From assembly GCA_045596385.1 (NCBI GenBank), contig JAZOCC010000021.1:62001-126000 (forward strand): a stretch of DNA of 64,000 nt, written 5' to 3'. Shown here one piece after another: positions 34,025-42,675 of the stretch. The notes beneath the pieces are model-generated. The model did not search any database. It saw only the letters and a list, made by a program, of their open reading frames with translations, and was not told where the DNA came from. The stretch is from SIG307 sp045596385. Lineage in GTDB: Bacteria; Bacillota; Clostridia; Lachnospirales; Lachnospiraceae. The first letter of the stretch is position 1; every line of letters begins with the position of its first letter. Made by a program: the position numbers and the translations under genes.

Positions 34025-34603
34025 ATGGCTCAGATTTTAGTAGAGACATCCGCTCGTCATATTCATGTGACGAAGGAGCATTTGGAGATTTTATTCGGTG
34101 CAGGCGCAACCCTTACCAAGAAGAAGGATCTTTCCCAGCCGGGACAGTACGCATGTGAAGAAAGAGTAACGATTGTAGGACCGAAGAAGTCTCTTGCGAA
34201 CGTTTCCATTCTCGGACCGGAAAGACCGGCTACCCAGGTAGAGCTTTCCGCTACCGACGCACGTTCCATCGGCGTTCCGGTTGTAGTAAGAGAGAGCGGT
34301 GATATTGCAGGTACCCCGGGTTGTAAGATTGTGGGACCGTGCGGTGAGGTTGAGATTTCCGAAGGTGTTATCGTGGCAAAGCGTCACATCCACATGATTC
34401 CGGAGACCGCTGAGAAGCTTGGTTTAAAGAATAAGGATGTGGTTTGGGTAAAGATGGATACCGACGGCAGACAGGCAGTGCTTGGTGATGTTGTGGTTCG
34501 TGTCAGCGAGACTTTCGCAGATGCAATGCACATCGATACCGATGAGTCCAATGCAATCGGTGCTACCCCGAATATGATGGGCGAGATTATAAAGTCTTTA
34601 TAA
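34025..34603 (+). CDS. pduL: PduL-type phosphotransacylase
   Basis: The 192-residue protein is built of two PduL beta-barrel repeats, each with the zinc-binding His pair (SARHIHVTKEHLEILFG and VAKRHIHMIPETAEKLG). These enzymes interchange acyl-CoA and acyl-phosphate (acetyl or propanoyl). There is no N-terminal encapsulation helix and no microcompartment gene nearby, so a free cytoplasmic role in acetate formation is likelier. GGAGGATAAT precedes the ATG. An acetate kinase gene is not present in the window. Confidence 0.93.
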   Translation: MAQILVETSARHIHVTKEHLEILFGAGATLTKKKDLSQPGQYACEERVTIVGPKKSLANVSILGPERPATQVELSATDARSIGVPVVVRESGDIAGTPGCKIVGPCGEVEISEGVIVAKRHIHMIPETAEKLGLKNKDVVWVKMDTDGRQAVLGDVVVRVSETFADAMHIDTDESNAIGATPNMMGEIIKSL

Positions 34604-34615
34604 GAATATGAATAC

Positions 34616-34650
34616 GTGGGGCTGTCGCATGATGGAATGCGCAGCCCCAC
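34616..34650 (+). terminator. Terminator-like hairpin after pduL
   Basis: GTGGGGCTG pairs with CAGCCCCAC, continuing into CGCAT/ATGCG. Only TCTTGCTT follows, a weak U-tract. A second copy of the flanking CCCCACTCTTG at 35145-35155 is followed by a better TTTTAT tract, as if an insertion had split the original terminator. Confidence 0.7.
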
Positions 34651-34675
34651 TCTTGCTTACCGGTGGATTATTACA

Positions 34676-35073
34676 AGTCGGTCTCTTATAGATTTTTTGT
34701 TATGAAACAGCCGGAGACATGCACAATGCCCTCTTTTCTCGTACTTCGGATAGAGTCTTTCTAATTACTTCGGGAGAATATACGGATGAGTGACGCAACC
34801 GCCCTGATGCGGCATCCATGCCTTATGGCGGGATTTGTTTGCAACAAATTCTGCTCCGCAGGATGCACACGATGCGCAGAGGAAGACTGCTTCGCAGTCG
34901 CGCATCGGCGCCAAAAGCGGAGCTAGTCCGCTTTTGATTCAGACCTCCTGTCCGTGCGTTGCTGACAGGCAATCGAAGTAATAAGAAAGTCTACTATCCT
35001 GCGTAAAGTTCAAAGAGGGCATTGTGCATGGCTACGGCTATATTCAGTATGCAGAACCTATAAGAGACCGACT
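34676..35073. repeat. Large structured palindromic element B, between pduL and pgm
   Basis: Closing arms are perfect over 16 bases (34676-34691 with 35058-35073). Next inside is a perfect 19-base pair (34718-34736 with 35012-35030), then about 24 bases with few mismatches (34749-34772 with 34974-34997). The interior holds a GGCAT/ATGCC hairpin, AATTTGTT-type hairpin (34833-34850), a core (34851-34912), the AAAAGCGGA/TCCGCTTTT hairpin (34913-34935) and CCTGTC/GACAGG. The core closely matches that of element C near metG. No open frame is credible. It fills most of the 664-base gap 34604-35267. Confidence 0.85.
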
Positions 35074-35173
35074 TTTGTGCACCTACAAGGACTACGCAAG
35101 AGTCCGCCGCGCCCGATGCCGCTGCGTATTCAAACATGTGACATCCCCACTCTTGTTTTATGCACGAAAAACC

Positions 35174-35202
35174 TTGCCTTTACGGTTGATTTATTATATA
35201 AT
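35174..35202 (+). promoter_or_regulatory. Promoter of the phosphoglucomutase gene
   Basis: TTGCCT (35174-35179), 17 bases, TATAAT (35197-35202). It lies downstream of element B, so the element is not part of this transcript's leader. Confidence 0.7.
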
Positions 35203-35267
35203 AATTGGTAAGACAAACGAATCAAATCTGACGTTTTGTCAGTAAAAAATAGCAGGAGGTTTTTTCT

Positions 35268-36989
35268 ATGGATTACATGAAAGTGTATGAAGAATGGTGT
35301 AGCAATGAGTATTTTGACGAGGCAACCAGAGCCGAGCTGAAAGCGATTGCAGGGGATGATGCAGAGATTAAGGACCGGTTCTATCGTGAGCTGGAGTTCG
35401 GTACCGCAGGTCTTCGCGGTGTCATCGGTGCCGGTACCAATCGTATGAATTTTTATACCGTAAGTAAGGCCACCCAGGGGCTTGCTAATTTCATTCTCAA
35501 AGAAGGCGGTCAGGACAAGGGTGTTGCCATTGCCTACGATTCCAGAAATATGTCTCCGGAGTTTGCGGAGGCGGCTGCTCTTTGCCTTTGCGCAAACGGT
35601 ATTAAAAGTTACTTATTCGATTCCTTACGTCCGACCCCGGAGCTTTCCTTTGCGGTACGTGAGCTCGGTTGTATTTCCGGTATCGTAATTACTGCCAGTC
35701 ATAACCCGGCAGAGTATAACGGCTACAAGGTATACTGGGAGGACGGTGCACAGATTACCGCTCCGAAGGATGTGCAGATTATTGCGGAAGTAAACGCAGT
35801 AGAAGGCTATGAGACCGTAAAAACCATGTCCCGTGCCGACGCAGAAGCAAAGGGCTTATTAACCATTATCGGCAAGGATATCGATGACAAGTATGTGGCT
35901 GCGTTAAAGACCCAGATTATTTACCCGGATATGATTCGTGAGCAGGGCAAGGAACTTAAGATTGTTTATACCCCGCTTCACGGTACCGGTAATCTCCCGG
36001 TACAGCGTGTACTGAAGGAATTGGGATTTGAGAATGTATATGTGGTTCCGGAGCAGGAGCAGCCGGACGGCAATTTCTCTACCGTAAGCTATCCGAACCC
36101 AGAGGATGAGAAGGCATTTGCTCTGGCACTTGCTCTTGCTAAGAAGGTAGATGCGGATGTGATTATGGCAACGGACCCGGATGCGGACCGTCTCGGTGTG
36201 TATGCAAAGGATTCCGTAACCGGTGAGTACATGTCCTTTACCGGTAATATGTCCGGTCTTCTCATTTGTGAGTATTTGATGAGCCAGCGTAAGGTGCTCG
36301 GTCGTATTCATGAGGACGGTGCGATTATTAAGACCATCGTTTCCACCAACATGACGGACAAGGTGGCAGAGGAGTACAACGTTAAGTTAATCGAAGTATT
36401 GACCGGCTTTAAGTACATCGGTGAGCAGATTAAGTGGTTCGAAGAGAAGGGCGTAGGTCACTACGAGTTCGGCTTCGAGGAGAGCTACGGATGTCTCGTG
36501 GGTACCCACGCAAGAGATAAGGATGCTATTGTTGCGGTGATGATGCTTTGTGAGGCTGCGGCTTACTACAGAACCAAGGGCCTGACTCTCTGGGATCAGA
36601 TGCAAAATATCTACAAGAAGTACGGTTTCTTCAAGGAAGGCATCCAGACCATGACCTTAAAGGGCGCAGACGGTGTAGCTCAGATTCAGGCAATCATGGA
36701 CGGTTTCCGTGCAAATCCGCCGAAGAAGCTGGGTGCTTACGATGTGGTATCCTTCCGCGATTACAAGAAAGATACGGTGCTTGACCTTGCTACCGGTAAG
36801 GTAACCCCGACCGGTCTTCCGAATTCTAACGTGTTGTACTTTGATTTGACCGATGATGCCTGGGTATGTGTTCGTCCGTCCGGTACCGAGCCGAAGATTA
36901 AGTTCTACATCGGTGTAAAGGGTACGGATAATGCGGATGCGGATGCAAAGCTGAAGGCACTTACCGATGCTTTGATGGCATTGGCATAA
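35268..36989 (+). CDS. pgm: Phosphoglucomutase / phosphomannomutase
   Basis: The 573-residue alpha-D-phosphohexomutase is of the long PgcA type. The phospho-serine loop is ITASHNPAEYNGYK, the metal loop ATDPDADRLG, the sugar-binding loop GFEESYGCLVG, and the phosphate-binding loop RPSGTEPKIKFY. It interconverts glucose-1- and glucose-6-phosphate for glycogen, nucleotide-sugar and envelope synthesis. AGGAGG precedes the ATG. All catalytic loops are intact. Confidence 0.95.
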   Translation: MDYMKVYEEWCSNEYFDEATRAELKAIAGDDAEIKDRFYRELEFGTAGLRGVIGAGTNRMNFYTVSKATQGLANFILKEGGQDKGVAIAYDSRNMSPEFAEAAALCLCANGIKSYLFDSLRPTPELSFAVRELGCISGIVITASHNPAEYNGYKVYWEDGAQITAPKDVQIIAEVNAVEGYETVKTMSRADAEAKGLLTIIGKDIDDKYVAALKTQIIYPDMIREQGKELKIVYTPLHGTGNLPVQRVLKELGFENVYVVPEQEQPDGNFSTVSYPNPEDEKAFALALALAKKVDADVIMATDPDADRLGVYAKDSVTGEYMSFTGNMSGLLICEYLMSQRKVLGRIHEDGAIIKTIVSTNMTDKVAEEYNVKLIEVLTGFKYIGEQIKWFEEKGVGHYEFGFEESYGCLVGTHARDKDAIVAVMMLCEAAAYYRTKGLTLWDQMQNIYKKYGFFKEGIQTMTLKGADGVAQIQAIMDGFRANPPKKLGAYDVVSFRDYKKDTVLDLATGKVTPTGLPNSNVLYFDLTDDAWVCVRPSGTEPKIKFYIGVKGTDNADADAKLKALTDALMALA

Positions 36990-37044
36990 GCCAAATGTGA
37001 GATAATGGGACCGGCCGTTTCGGCGGCCGGTATCGTGTGTAACC

Positions 37045-37085
37045 GCTGAAAGGAGTGAGAAGGACCTTTCAGCGAGTTCTTTTTA
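37045..37085 (+). terminator. Terminator after pgm
   Basis: GCTGAAAGG pairs with CCTTTCAGC and is followed by GAGTTCTTTTT. A second GC-rich hairpin lies just upstream (ACCGGCCG/CGGCCGGT, 37010-37031) without a T-tract. A third (GAATCT/AGATTC) lies just downstream. Confidence 0.8.
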
Positions 37086-37142
37086 GCGGAGAATCTTGCG
37101 AGCGAGATTCTATATTATGAATTTATATTGGGGGATAATACT

Positions 37143-39458
37143 ATGCAGACAAATCAAAATCAGGCGCTTACCATGTATCCGTTGTTTTTCGACCCGATTT
37201 ACAAGAAGGTACACTTTGAAAAAACAGAAGGTATGCCTAAACTGACCTACAAGGATGATGAATGGGGCGTACAGGTTCATGAGAACGGCGACGTTACGTT
37301 TAAGATGTTTGCGCCGGATGCGGAGAAGGTTGAGGTGGCAGGCTTTGGCGGCTATTTCAGCCGGGATAAGATTGCCCTTACCAAAAATGAAAACGGATTG
37401 TTTTCTGCTACGGTTTCCGGGCTGGCTCCGTGCTTTCATTATCACGAGTGGTTTGTGGACGGAGCAAAGGTGGTGCATCCGAATGCGCCGCTGGCTTACG
37501 GCTGTTTCGGTGCTACGAACTTTTTTGAAATTCCGAATGAACAGGATGACTTTTGGTTCTTAAAGGATGTGCCTCACGGAGATGTGCAGATTCACAGCTA
37601 TACGTCTCATATCAACGGCCATATGAAGAAGTGTTACATTTACACGCCGGCCTCCTACGGCAAGGTTCCGGGCAAGAAGTATCCGGTGATGTACATCCAG
37701 CACGGTGTTGGTGAGGATGAGACCGGCTGGATTTGGAACGGAAAGTTAAATCTGATTTTAGACAATCTCATTGCGGAGGGCAAATGCGAAGAGATGATTG
37801 CCGTGGTATGCTGCGGTTATGCGTTTCAGAAGGGGAAGGAAGAAGTATTCTTCCCGGGAGATTTCGGCAGCGAATTGACAAAGGATTGTATTCCGTATGT
37901 GGAGAGCAAGTTTGCGGTAAAGAAGGGTAGAAGAAATCGCGCTATGGCAGGCCTTTCCTTAGGCTCTGCTCAGGCAATCCAGATTGTATCCCGCTTTCCG
38001 GAGCTGTTTGCACACCTCGGTGTATTCTCGGGTATGCGTGATATTGAGGCAGACGCACTTTTAGCGGTACAGGATAAGTATCCGATGGATACGGTGCTGA
38101 TGACCGCAGGAACAGGCGAAGAAAGACTGCACGAAGCCCAGAAGGAGTATACGGATAAGTTCTTAGCCCGTGGTGCAAAGGGCGGACAGCGCTGTTACCC
38201 TGGCTTCCATGACTGGCATGTATGGAGAGAAAGCGTACGGGATTTTGTACAGTTGATTTTTAAGGAAGAGGGCTCCGAAGAAGAAGAGAATTTTACCTAT
38301 ACGGAGACGAAGCTTTCCACAGAACAGCTGGATGCCCAGACCTTTGCGGAGCATATGCTGATGTTTGACCCGATTTATAAGGGCCTCATTTTTGACTTTG
38401 ACGAAAAGGGAAGACCGGCAGGCCGTTATAAGGATGAGCATTGCGGTAATGAGATTGTGGATGCAAAGACCGGTACTGCAAGATTCTGGTATCGTACCTC
38501 CGAGGCAAAGACGGTAGTGGTAGATATTTGGGGCATGGGCCGGTTCCCGATGGAGCTTGACACCGAAGGTTGGTGGACCTGTGAAGTGTCCGGTATCGAA
38601 AAGGGCTTCCACTATTACGGATTGATTGTAAACGGTGCGGAGGTGGTGGACACCAACGCCCAGGTAGGCTACGGCGGCTTCCGTTCCATCAACTATCTGG
38701 AAATGCCGGAGGAGGATTTCGAAGAGTACCGCATTCGTCAGGTACCTCACGGAACCATCCACATGAATTATTTCGATTCCTCCGTAACGGGACGTAAGAA
38801 GCTTTGCTATGTGTATACCCCGGCCTCCTACGAGCAGAATCCGGAGAAGCGGTATCCGGTGCTTTACCTCCAGCACGGTGGCGGAGAGAACGAGGTGGGC
38901 TGGATCTGGCAGGGAAAGATTGCCAACCTGGCAGATAATCTGATTGCGGCCGGTAAGATGAAAGAAATGATTATCGTCATGAATACGGGCTACGGTTTCC
39001 CGGCAGATATGAACTGTCATCCGTCCATGAGCGGCTTCCTTACGGAGCTTCCGAAGGATGCGGTACCGTTTATCGATGCGACCTATCGTACTCTTGCGGA
39101 CAGAGAGAACAGAGCGATGGCGGGCCTTTCCATGGGCGGTATGCAGACTCAGAAGATCGTATTTGCAAATCCGGAGTTGTTTGCGAATGCAGGTATTTTC
39201 TCCGGTGGTCTGGTGATTCAAAACGAAGAAGATGACTACAGCGGCATCCTTTTGAATCCGGAGAAATTTGCAAAACAGTTTAAGCTGTTCTTTGTATCCT
39301 GCGGAACTAGGGAAGGAATGGTAGATGCGGTGAAGGCAGGTGCAGAGCAGATTGCAAAGGCCGGAGTTCCGATTGAACTGTACATTGATTACGGCTACCA
39401 TGACTGGACCTTCTGGCGTCACAGTGCAAATGAGTTCTTGAGAAAGTTATTTGCATAA
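37143..39458 (+). CDS. Tandem two-domain esterase (CE1/feruloyl-esterase-like)
   Basis: ATG 37143 follows GGGGGAT. The 771-residue protein is an internal duplication. Residues 1-380 and 400-771 each hold an N-terminal immunoglobulin-like esterase leader domain (FDPIYK...VTFKMFAPDAEKVEV; FDPIYKG...ARFWYRTSEAKTVVV) and an alpha/beta-hydrolase of the PF00756 esterase family. Both nucleophile elbows are intact (AGLSLGS, Ser272; AGLSMGG, Ser663), as are both terminal His (FHDWHVW, His356; YHDWTFW, His753). It has no signal peptide, so it would de-esterify imported acetylated or feruloylated xylo-oligosaccharides. The xylan link is inferred from family and neighbourhood. Confidence 0.9.
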   Translation: MQTNQNQALTMYPLFFDPIYKKVHFEKTEGMPKLTYKDDEWGVQVHENGDVTFKMFAPDAEKVEVAGFGGYFSRDKIALTKNENGLFSATVSGLAPCFHYHEWFVDGAKVVHPNAPLAYGCFGATNFFEIPNEQDDFWFLKDVPHGDVQIHSYTSHINGHMKKCYIYTPASYGKVPGKKYPVMYIQHGVGEDETGWIWNGKLNLILDNLIAEGKCEEMIAVVCCGYAFQKGKEEVFFPGDFGSELTKDCIPYVESKFAVKKGRRNRAMAGLSLGSAQAIQIVSRFPELFAHLGVFSGMRDIEADALLAVQDKYPMDTVLMTAGTGEERLHEAQKEYTDKFLARGAKGGQRCYPGFHDWHVWRESVRDFVQLIFKEEGSEEEENFTYTETKLSTEQLDAQTFAEHMLMFDPIYKGLIFDFDEKGRPAGRYKDEHCGNEIVDAKTGTARFWYRTSEAKTVVVDIWGMGRFPMELDTEGWWTCEVSGIEKGFHYYGLIVNGAEVVDTNAQVGYGGFRSINYLEMPEEDFEEYRIRQVPHGTIHMNYFDSSVTGRKKLCYVYTPASYEQNPEKRYPVLYLQHGGGENEVGWIWQGKIANLADNLIAAGKMKEMIIVMNTGYGFPADMNCHPSMSGFLTELPKDAVPFIDATYRTLADRENRAMAGLSMGGMQTQKIVFANPELFANAGIFSGGLVIQNEEDDYSGILLNPEKFAKQFKLFFVSCGTREGMVDAVKAGAEQIAKAGVPIELYIDYGYHDWTFWRHSANEFLRKLFA

Positions 39459-39515
39459 GATTTATGTGAGAAAATTATAGAGTGATGGGAAATGTATGAG
39501 TTCCTATCGTATAAG

Positions 39516-39556
39516 AAAGGCGGTTTTACTCTTATGGAGCAGAACCGCCTTTGGTA
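39516..39556. terminator. Bidirectional terminator between convergent genes
   Basis: AAAGGCGGTT (39516-39525) pairs with AACCGCCTTT (39543-39552). A/T-rich flanks lie on both sides. Confidence 0.85.
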
Positions 39557-39566
39557 TGTTTGCTTT

Positions 39567-40493
39567 TTATTCCAGATCAATGACTTTGGTATCGGAGACT
39601 TCTTTGCCGGTAGCGCGTAACAGACCGAATACGCCGAGGCCCGCAAAGATGAGTCCCAGTACGATGTTACCTATAGTGGAACGTACGTAATCATCGTTGT
39701 GGAATAAGAGGGTAAATAATTCCGAAAGGTCACCGAAACCAACATTAGGCTTCATCAGCAGTGTGACTGCATCGGAGAAGAAAATGCCGAATACAACACC
39801 GAAGATAGTTGCAAGGATTAAGATGATAACCTTTCCGATGCCTCGCTTACCCTTTAATAAGGTATAGCCTCTTTCTGCCAGAAAACCGATAAGAAGGCCT
39901 ACAACGGAGGCTACATAACCGATTAAAAGTACGAGTCCCCATGCAATTCCGCCCAAAGCTGCACCGAGCATAGCGCCGATAAACCCGGTCACATAATTGC
40001 CGGTATCGCTGTCCTTCTTTGCCTGGTCAGCATTGGTGATGTCACGGTTTACTCTGGAACCGCACTCGGTATGTAAATGATATGCAATGCCGTTAATGAG
40101 CTTCCAGCAGCCTGCGGTAATATCGCCGCCGCATTCCGGGCAGATATGGACGCCGGTTGCGTGGTGTTCGTCAAGCAGAGGTAAGAAAAAGTTTAAGAAA
40201 GCTTCTACACGTGTGATGTGCTTCTTTAATGTGTAGGCCAAAGTCATGCGGATGTTCTTCGGGAAGAAGTTCAATGACGTTACGCCGTACTCCTTGGAAA
40301 GATTTGCCTGTCGTAAGGCTTCTTCCACTGCACGTTGGTCATTGGCATCCGGAAAAGAAGTAGATAAAATAATCTGTACAAAACCCTGTCCTTCGGAAAC
40401 GGTTGCAGCATAACCACGCAGATTACCGTAGGCGATGTTTTTTGAGATTGCCAGTCCATTTGCTTCCGCAAAGCTCTTTACATTTTTATCCAT
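39567..40493 (-). CDS. Zinc-ribbon membrane protein, unknown function
   Basis: The 308-residue protein has a soluble N-terminal half (about 1-125) and a mid-protein metal site CPECGGDITAGCW...HLHTECG. Three or four hydrophobic helices follow between about 165 and 300 (IGAMLGAALGGIAWGLVLLIGYVASVVGLLIGFL; VIILILATIFGVVFGIFF; IVLGLIFAGLGVFGLL). AAAGGGG precedes the ATG. I know no assigned role. It is divergent from the GntR operon. Confidence 0.75.
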   Translation of the reverse strand: MDKNVKSFAEANGLAISKNIAYGNLRGYAATVSEGQGFVQIILSTSFPDANDQRAVEEALRQANLSKEYGVTSLNFFPKNIRMTLAYTLKKHITRVEAFLNFFLPLLDEHHATGVHICPECGGDITAGCWKLINGIAYHLHTECGSRVNRDITNADQAKKDSDTGNYVTGFIGAMLGAALGGIAWGLVLLIGYVASVVGLLIGFLAERGYTLLKGKRGIGKVIILILATIFGVVFGIFFSDAVTLLMKPNVGFGDLSELFTLLFHNDDYVRSTIGNIVLGLIFAGLGVFGLLRATGKEVSDTKVIDLE

Positions 40494-40588
40494 AGTAAAA
40501 TATCCCCTTTATAAAGATTATACGCTTTATAGTTTACAGTATTATGCAGAAAAAATCATATAGGACAATAGTCCTGCTAATGATGTCA

Positions 40589-40629
40589 TTGACAACAACT
40601 TATGTTTGTATTATAATAACTAATACAAA
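40589..40629 (+). promoter_or_regulatory. Promoter and operator of the GntR operon
   Basis: TTGACA (40589-40594), 17 bases, TATAAT (40612-40617): full consensus. The perfect dyad TTTGTATTA (40605-40613) / TAATACAAA (40621-40629), 7 bases apart, overlaps the -10. It is well placed for autorepression by the GntR-type protein encoded next. Confidence 0.85.
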
Positions 40630-40728
40630 TAAGACAAATCATGAAGAAATATAGAATTAATGCGAATCGGTAAAAATCGTTGGGATGGTTTGCTTGAATA
40701 GTGAAAGAACGGAAAGGAGTGCAGAACG

Positions 40729-41121
40729 ATGATTATAAGGTTAGATATGGCAAGTGAAGTGCCGATTTATGTACAACTCAGAAACGCAGTGGTAGTCGGA
40801 ATCGGCAAAGGAGAACTTACGCCGGGAGAAGGTCTTCCGACGGTGCGTCAGATGGCGGAGGACTTGGGAGTGAATACCATGACGGTGAATAAAGCCTATG
40901 GGATACTAAAGAACGAAGGCTTTATCGAGATTGACCGAAGACACGGAGCCAGGGTAAATCCGCAAAAGGATAAGTTCGGCGTGTTCCGGGAAAAGGCCGA
41001 AGAGGAGCTCTTGGTTTTGATTGCGGAGGCGACGGCGCGAGGTTTGGAAAAGAGCGAGTTTATGGAGCTGTGCGAGAAGGTGTATGCAGGAATGGGCGTG
41101 CCGAAAGCGGAACTTGTGTAA
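40729..41121 (+). CDS. YtrA-subfamily GntR transcriptional regulator
   Basis: The 130-residue protein has a GntR winged helix (about 1-72, PIYVQLRNAVVVGIGKGELTPGEGLPTVRQMAEDLGVNTMTVNKAYGILKNEGFIE). A short helical dimerisation tail of about 50 residues follows, the YtrA architecture. YtrA-type repressors usually control membrane or ABC-transport genes linked to envelope stress. GAAAGGAGTG precedes the ATG. Two membrane-protein genes follow closely. Confidence 0.92.
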   Translation: MIIRLDMASEVPIYVQLRNAVVVGIGKGELTPGEGLPTVRQMAEDLGVNTMTVNKAYGILKNEGFIEIDRRHGARVNPQKDKFGVFREKAEEELLVLIAEATARGLEKSEFMELCEKVYAGMGVPKAELV

Positions 41122-41149
41122 CGATAATGAACAATAGGAGGTGGCGCAG

Positions 41150-42619
41150 ATGAATTGGGATCTTACGATGGCACTCAGTATTGCGGGAACGGCATGGTTT
41201 GTGCAGCTGTGTATGCTTTGGGATGCATTTGTTCTGATTGGAAAGAAGTCGGACTATGTGCTCTGTATGAGTATCCGGGGAGAACAAAGGCAGGATGAAG
41301 ATGCAATACGGATTGTCGGAGCGTATAAAAAAGACATATGGAAGTGGATGGGGATACTTTTTTTGGCAACAGGCGTGCACTTTCTCTTGCCGCTTTTGCC
41401 CTTTGGTGTAGATGCACTTCAGTTTTTGTATATGACCTTATGGTGTACCGTAGTGATTTTTGTGGATTTTAAGGTGATAAAAAAGTATACAAACCGGATG
41501 TATGAGCTAAAGCTGCAAAAGGGCTGGGGGAATCCTCCGAAGGAAAAGTCAATGGAGGTGGATACCATTGTCAGTCGGATGAAGAAAACTATGCCTGTGT
41601 CGGAGCTTTGGCTAGGGATTCCGTTATGGATTTGTATCGGTAGCTTTTTATGGTGGGGGCAATGTGCCACAGAATATCCGGTGTTGATTGTTTCTTTGGT
41701 TTTTAATGTTCTGGCATTTGTGTTCCTATGTTATATGTTTCATCGTATGGCCCATGGAAAGCTTAAGGTGTACAGTGAGGATTCGGAGATTAATTATGCT
41801 CTGAATAAAGCTGCCAAAAGGGCATGGACCGGCTTTGTGGCCTGGTTGGCATCGCTTTTATGTGGCTACCAGTTTTTGGTTACGGTTTGGGTGCACTCCT
41901 ATTTGAAAAAAGCCACCGAAGGACGGGGCGAGGAAGCATTAAACAGTTTTCTGCTTTTGTTTGTTACGTTATCCCTGGCGGTAACCGGGCTGATTGTATT
42001 CAGTTTTATGAAGGCATCCGGCAGGGTGAAGCAGGCAAAGAAGGAACTGGCGCTAGCAGCAAATTTCACCTATGCAGAAGATGAGGATGTCTACTGGAGA
42101 AACGGTTATTATTACAATCCTTACGATACCAATACATTTGTGGAAAGTAGGGGCTTGGGAATCACCACGAATATGGCAACGAAATGGGGACCGATTACAA
42201 AGTGGATACTGATCGGTACATTTATCATGATGGTTGCAATGTCTGTGGCGTTTCTTCCGTTTGATTTCGGGACGGTGAAGGCTACGGTAGAGACGGACCG
42301 GATTGAAGTGAGAGGATGTTTGTATTATAAAGAAACTGTGTACTTTGAAGATGTGGAAGAAGTTGAGCTTTTAACCGAATTGCCGGAAAGTGCCAGAGTA
42401 TGGGGCGCGGGAACCGAGCGGATTGCGCTGGGAAGTTATCATTTGGAAGAGTATGGAGGAGTAAAGCTGATTTTGTTGAAAGAAGTGCCGCTATTTCTTA
42501 TGGTAAAGAAGACGGATGGAAAATGGTTCGGATTCAGTACGGAAGATAAAGAGGAGATGTTATCTATGTACGAGAAATTGAAGTTATATGAGAAAACGGA
42601 GGAGCAAACTTTAAAATAG
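41150..42619 (+). CDS. Multi-pass membrane protein with DUF5808 and PH-like C-terminus
   Basis: ATG 41150 follows ATAGGAGG. The 489-residue protein has about eight hydrophobic helices. A DUF5808-like loop lies at roughly residues 320-350 (DVYWRNGYYYNPYDTNTFVESRGLG), and a last helix precedes a bacterial PH-like cytoplasmic domain (about 380-480, RIEVRGCLYYKETVYFEDVEEVELL...GVKLILL...WFGFSTEDKEEM). This mix resembles DUF1648/SdpI-type proteins tied to GntR regulators and bacteriocin immunity. The precise role is unknown. Confidence 0.8.
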   Translation: MNWDLTMALSIAGTAWFVQLCMLWDAFVLIGKKSDYVLCMSIRGEQRQDEDAIRIVGAYKKDIWKWMGILFLATGVHFLLPLLPFGVDALQFLYMTLWCTVVIFVDFKVIKKYTNRMYELKLQKGWGNPPKEKSMEVDTIVSRMKKTMPVSELWLGIPLWICIGSFLWWGQCATEYPVLIVSLVFNVLAFVFLCYMFHRMAHGKLKVYSEDSEINYALNKAAKRAWTGFVAWLASLLCGYQFLVTVWVHSYLKKATEGRGEEALNSFLLLFVTLSLAVTGLIVFSFMKASGRVKQAKKELALAANFTYAEDEDVYWRNGYYYNPYDTNTFVESRGLGITTNMATKWGPITKWILIGTFIMMVAMSVAFLPFDFGTVKATVETDRIEVRGCLYYKETVYFEDVEEVELLTELPESARVWGAGTERIALGSYHLEEYGGVKLILLKEVPLFLMVKKTDGKWFGFSTEDKEEMLSMYEKLKLYEKTEEQTLK

Positions 42620-42675
42620 CATCCGGTTTTACAAGCAATGTATGGAATGTAAATGATGATTAGGAGGATAAAACT

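Noticed and set aside
34025..34603. PduL as part of a bacterial microcompartment operon
   Set aside because: No shell-protein genes and no N-terminal encapsulation helix; the gene stands between terminators.
38163..39422. A 419-codon open frame antisense to the tandem esterase
   Set aside because: It has no ribosome-binding site, its translation has no family features, and the plus-strand esterase explains the region fully. Long antisense frames arise from the third-position bias of this genome.
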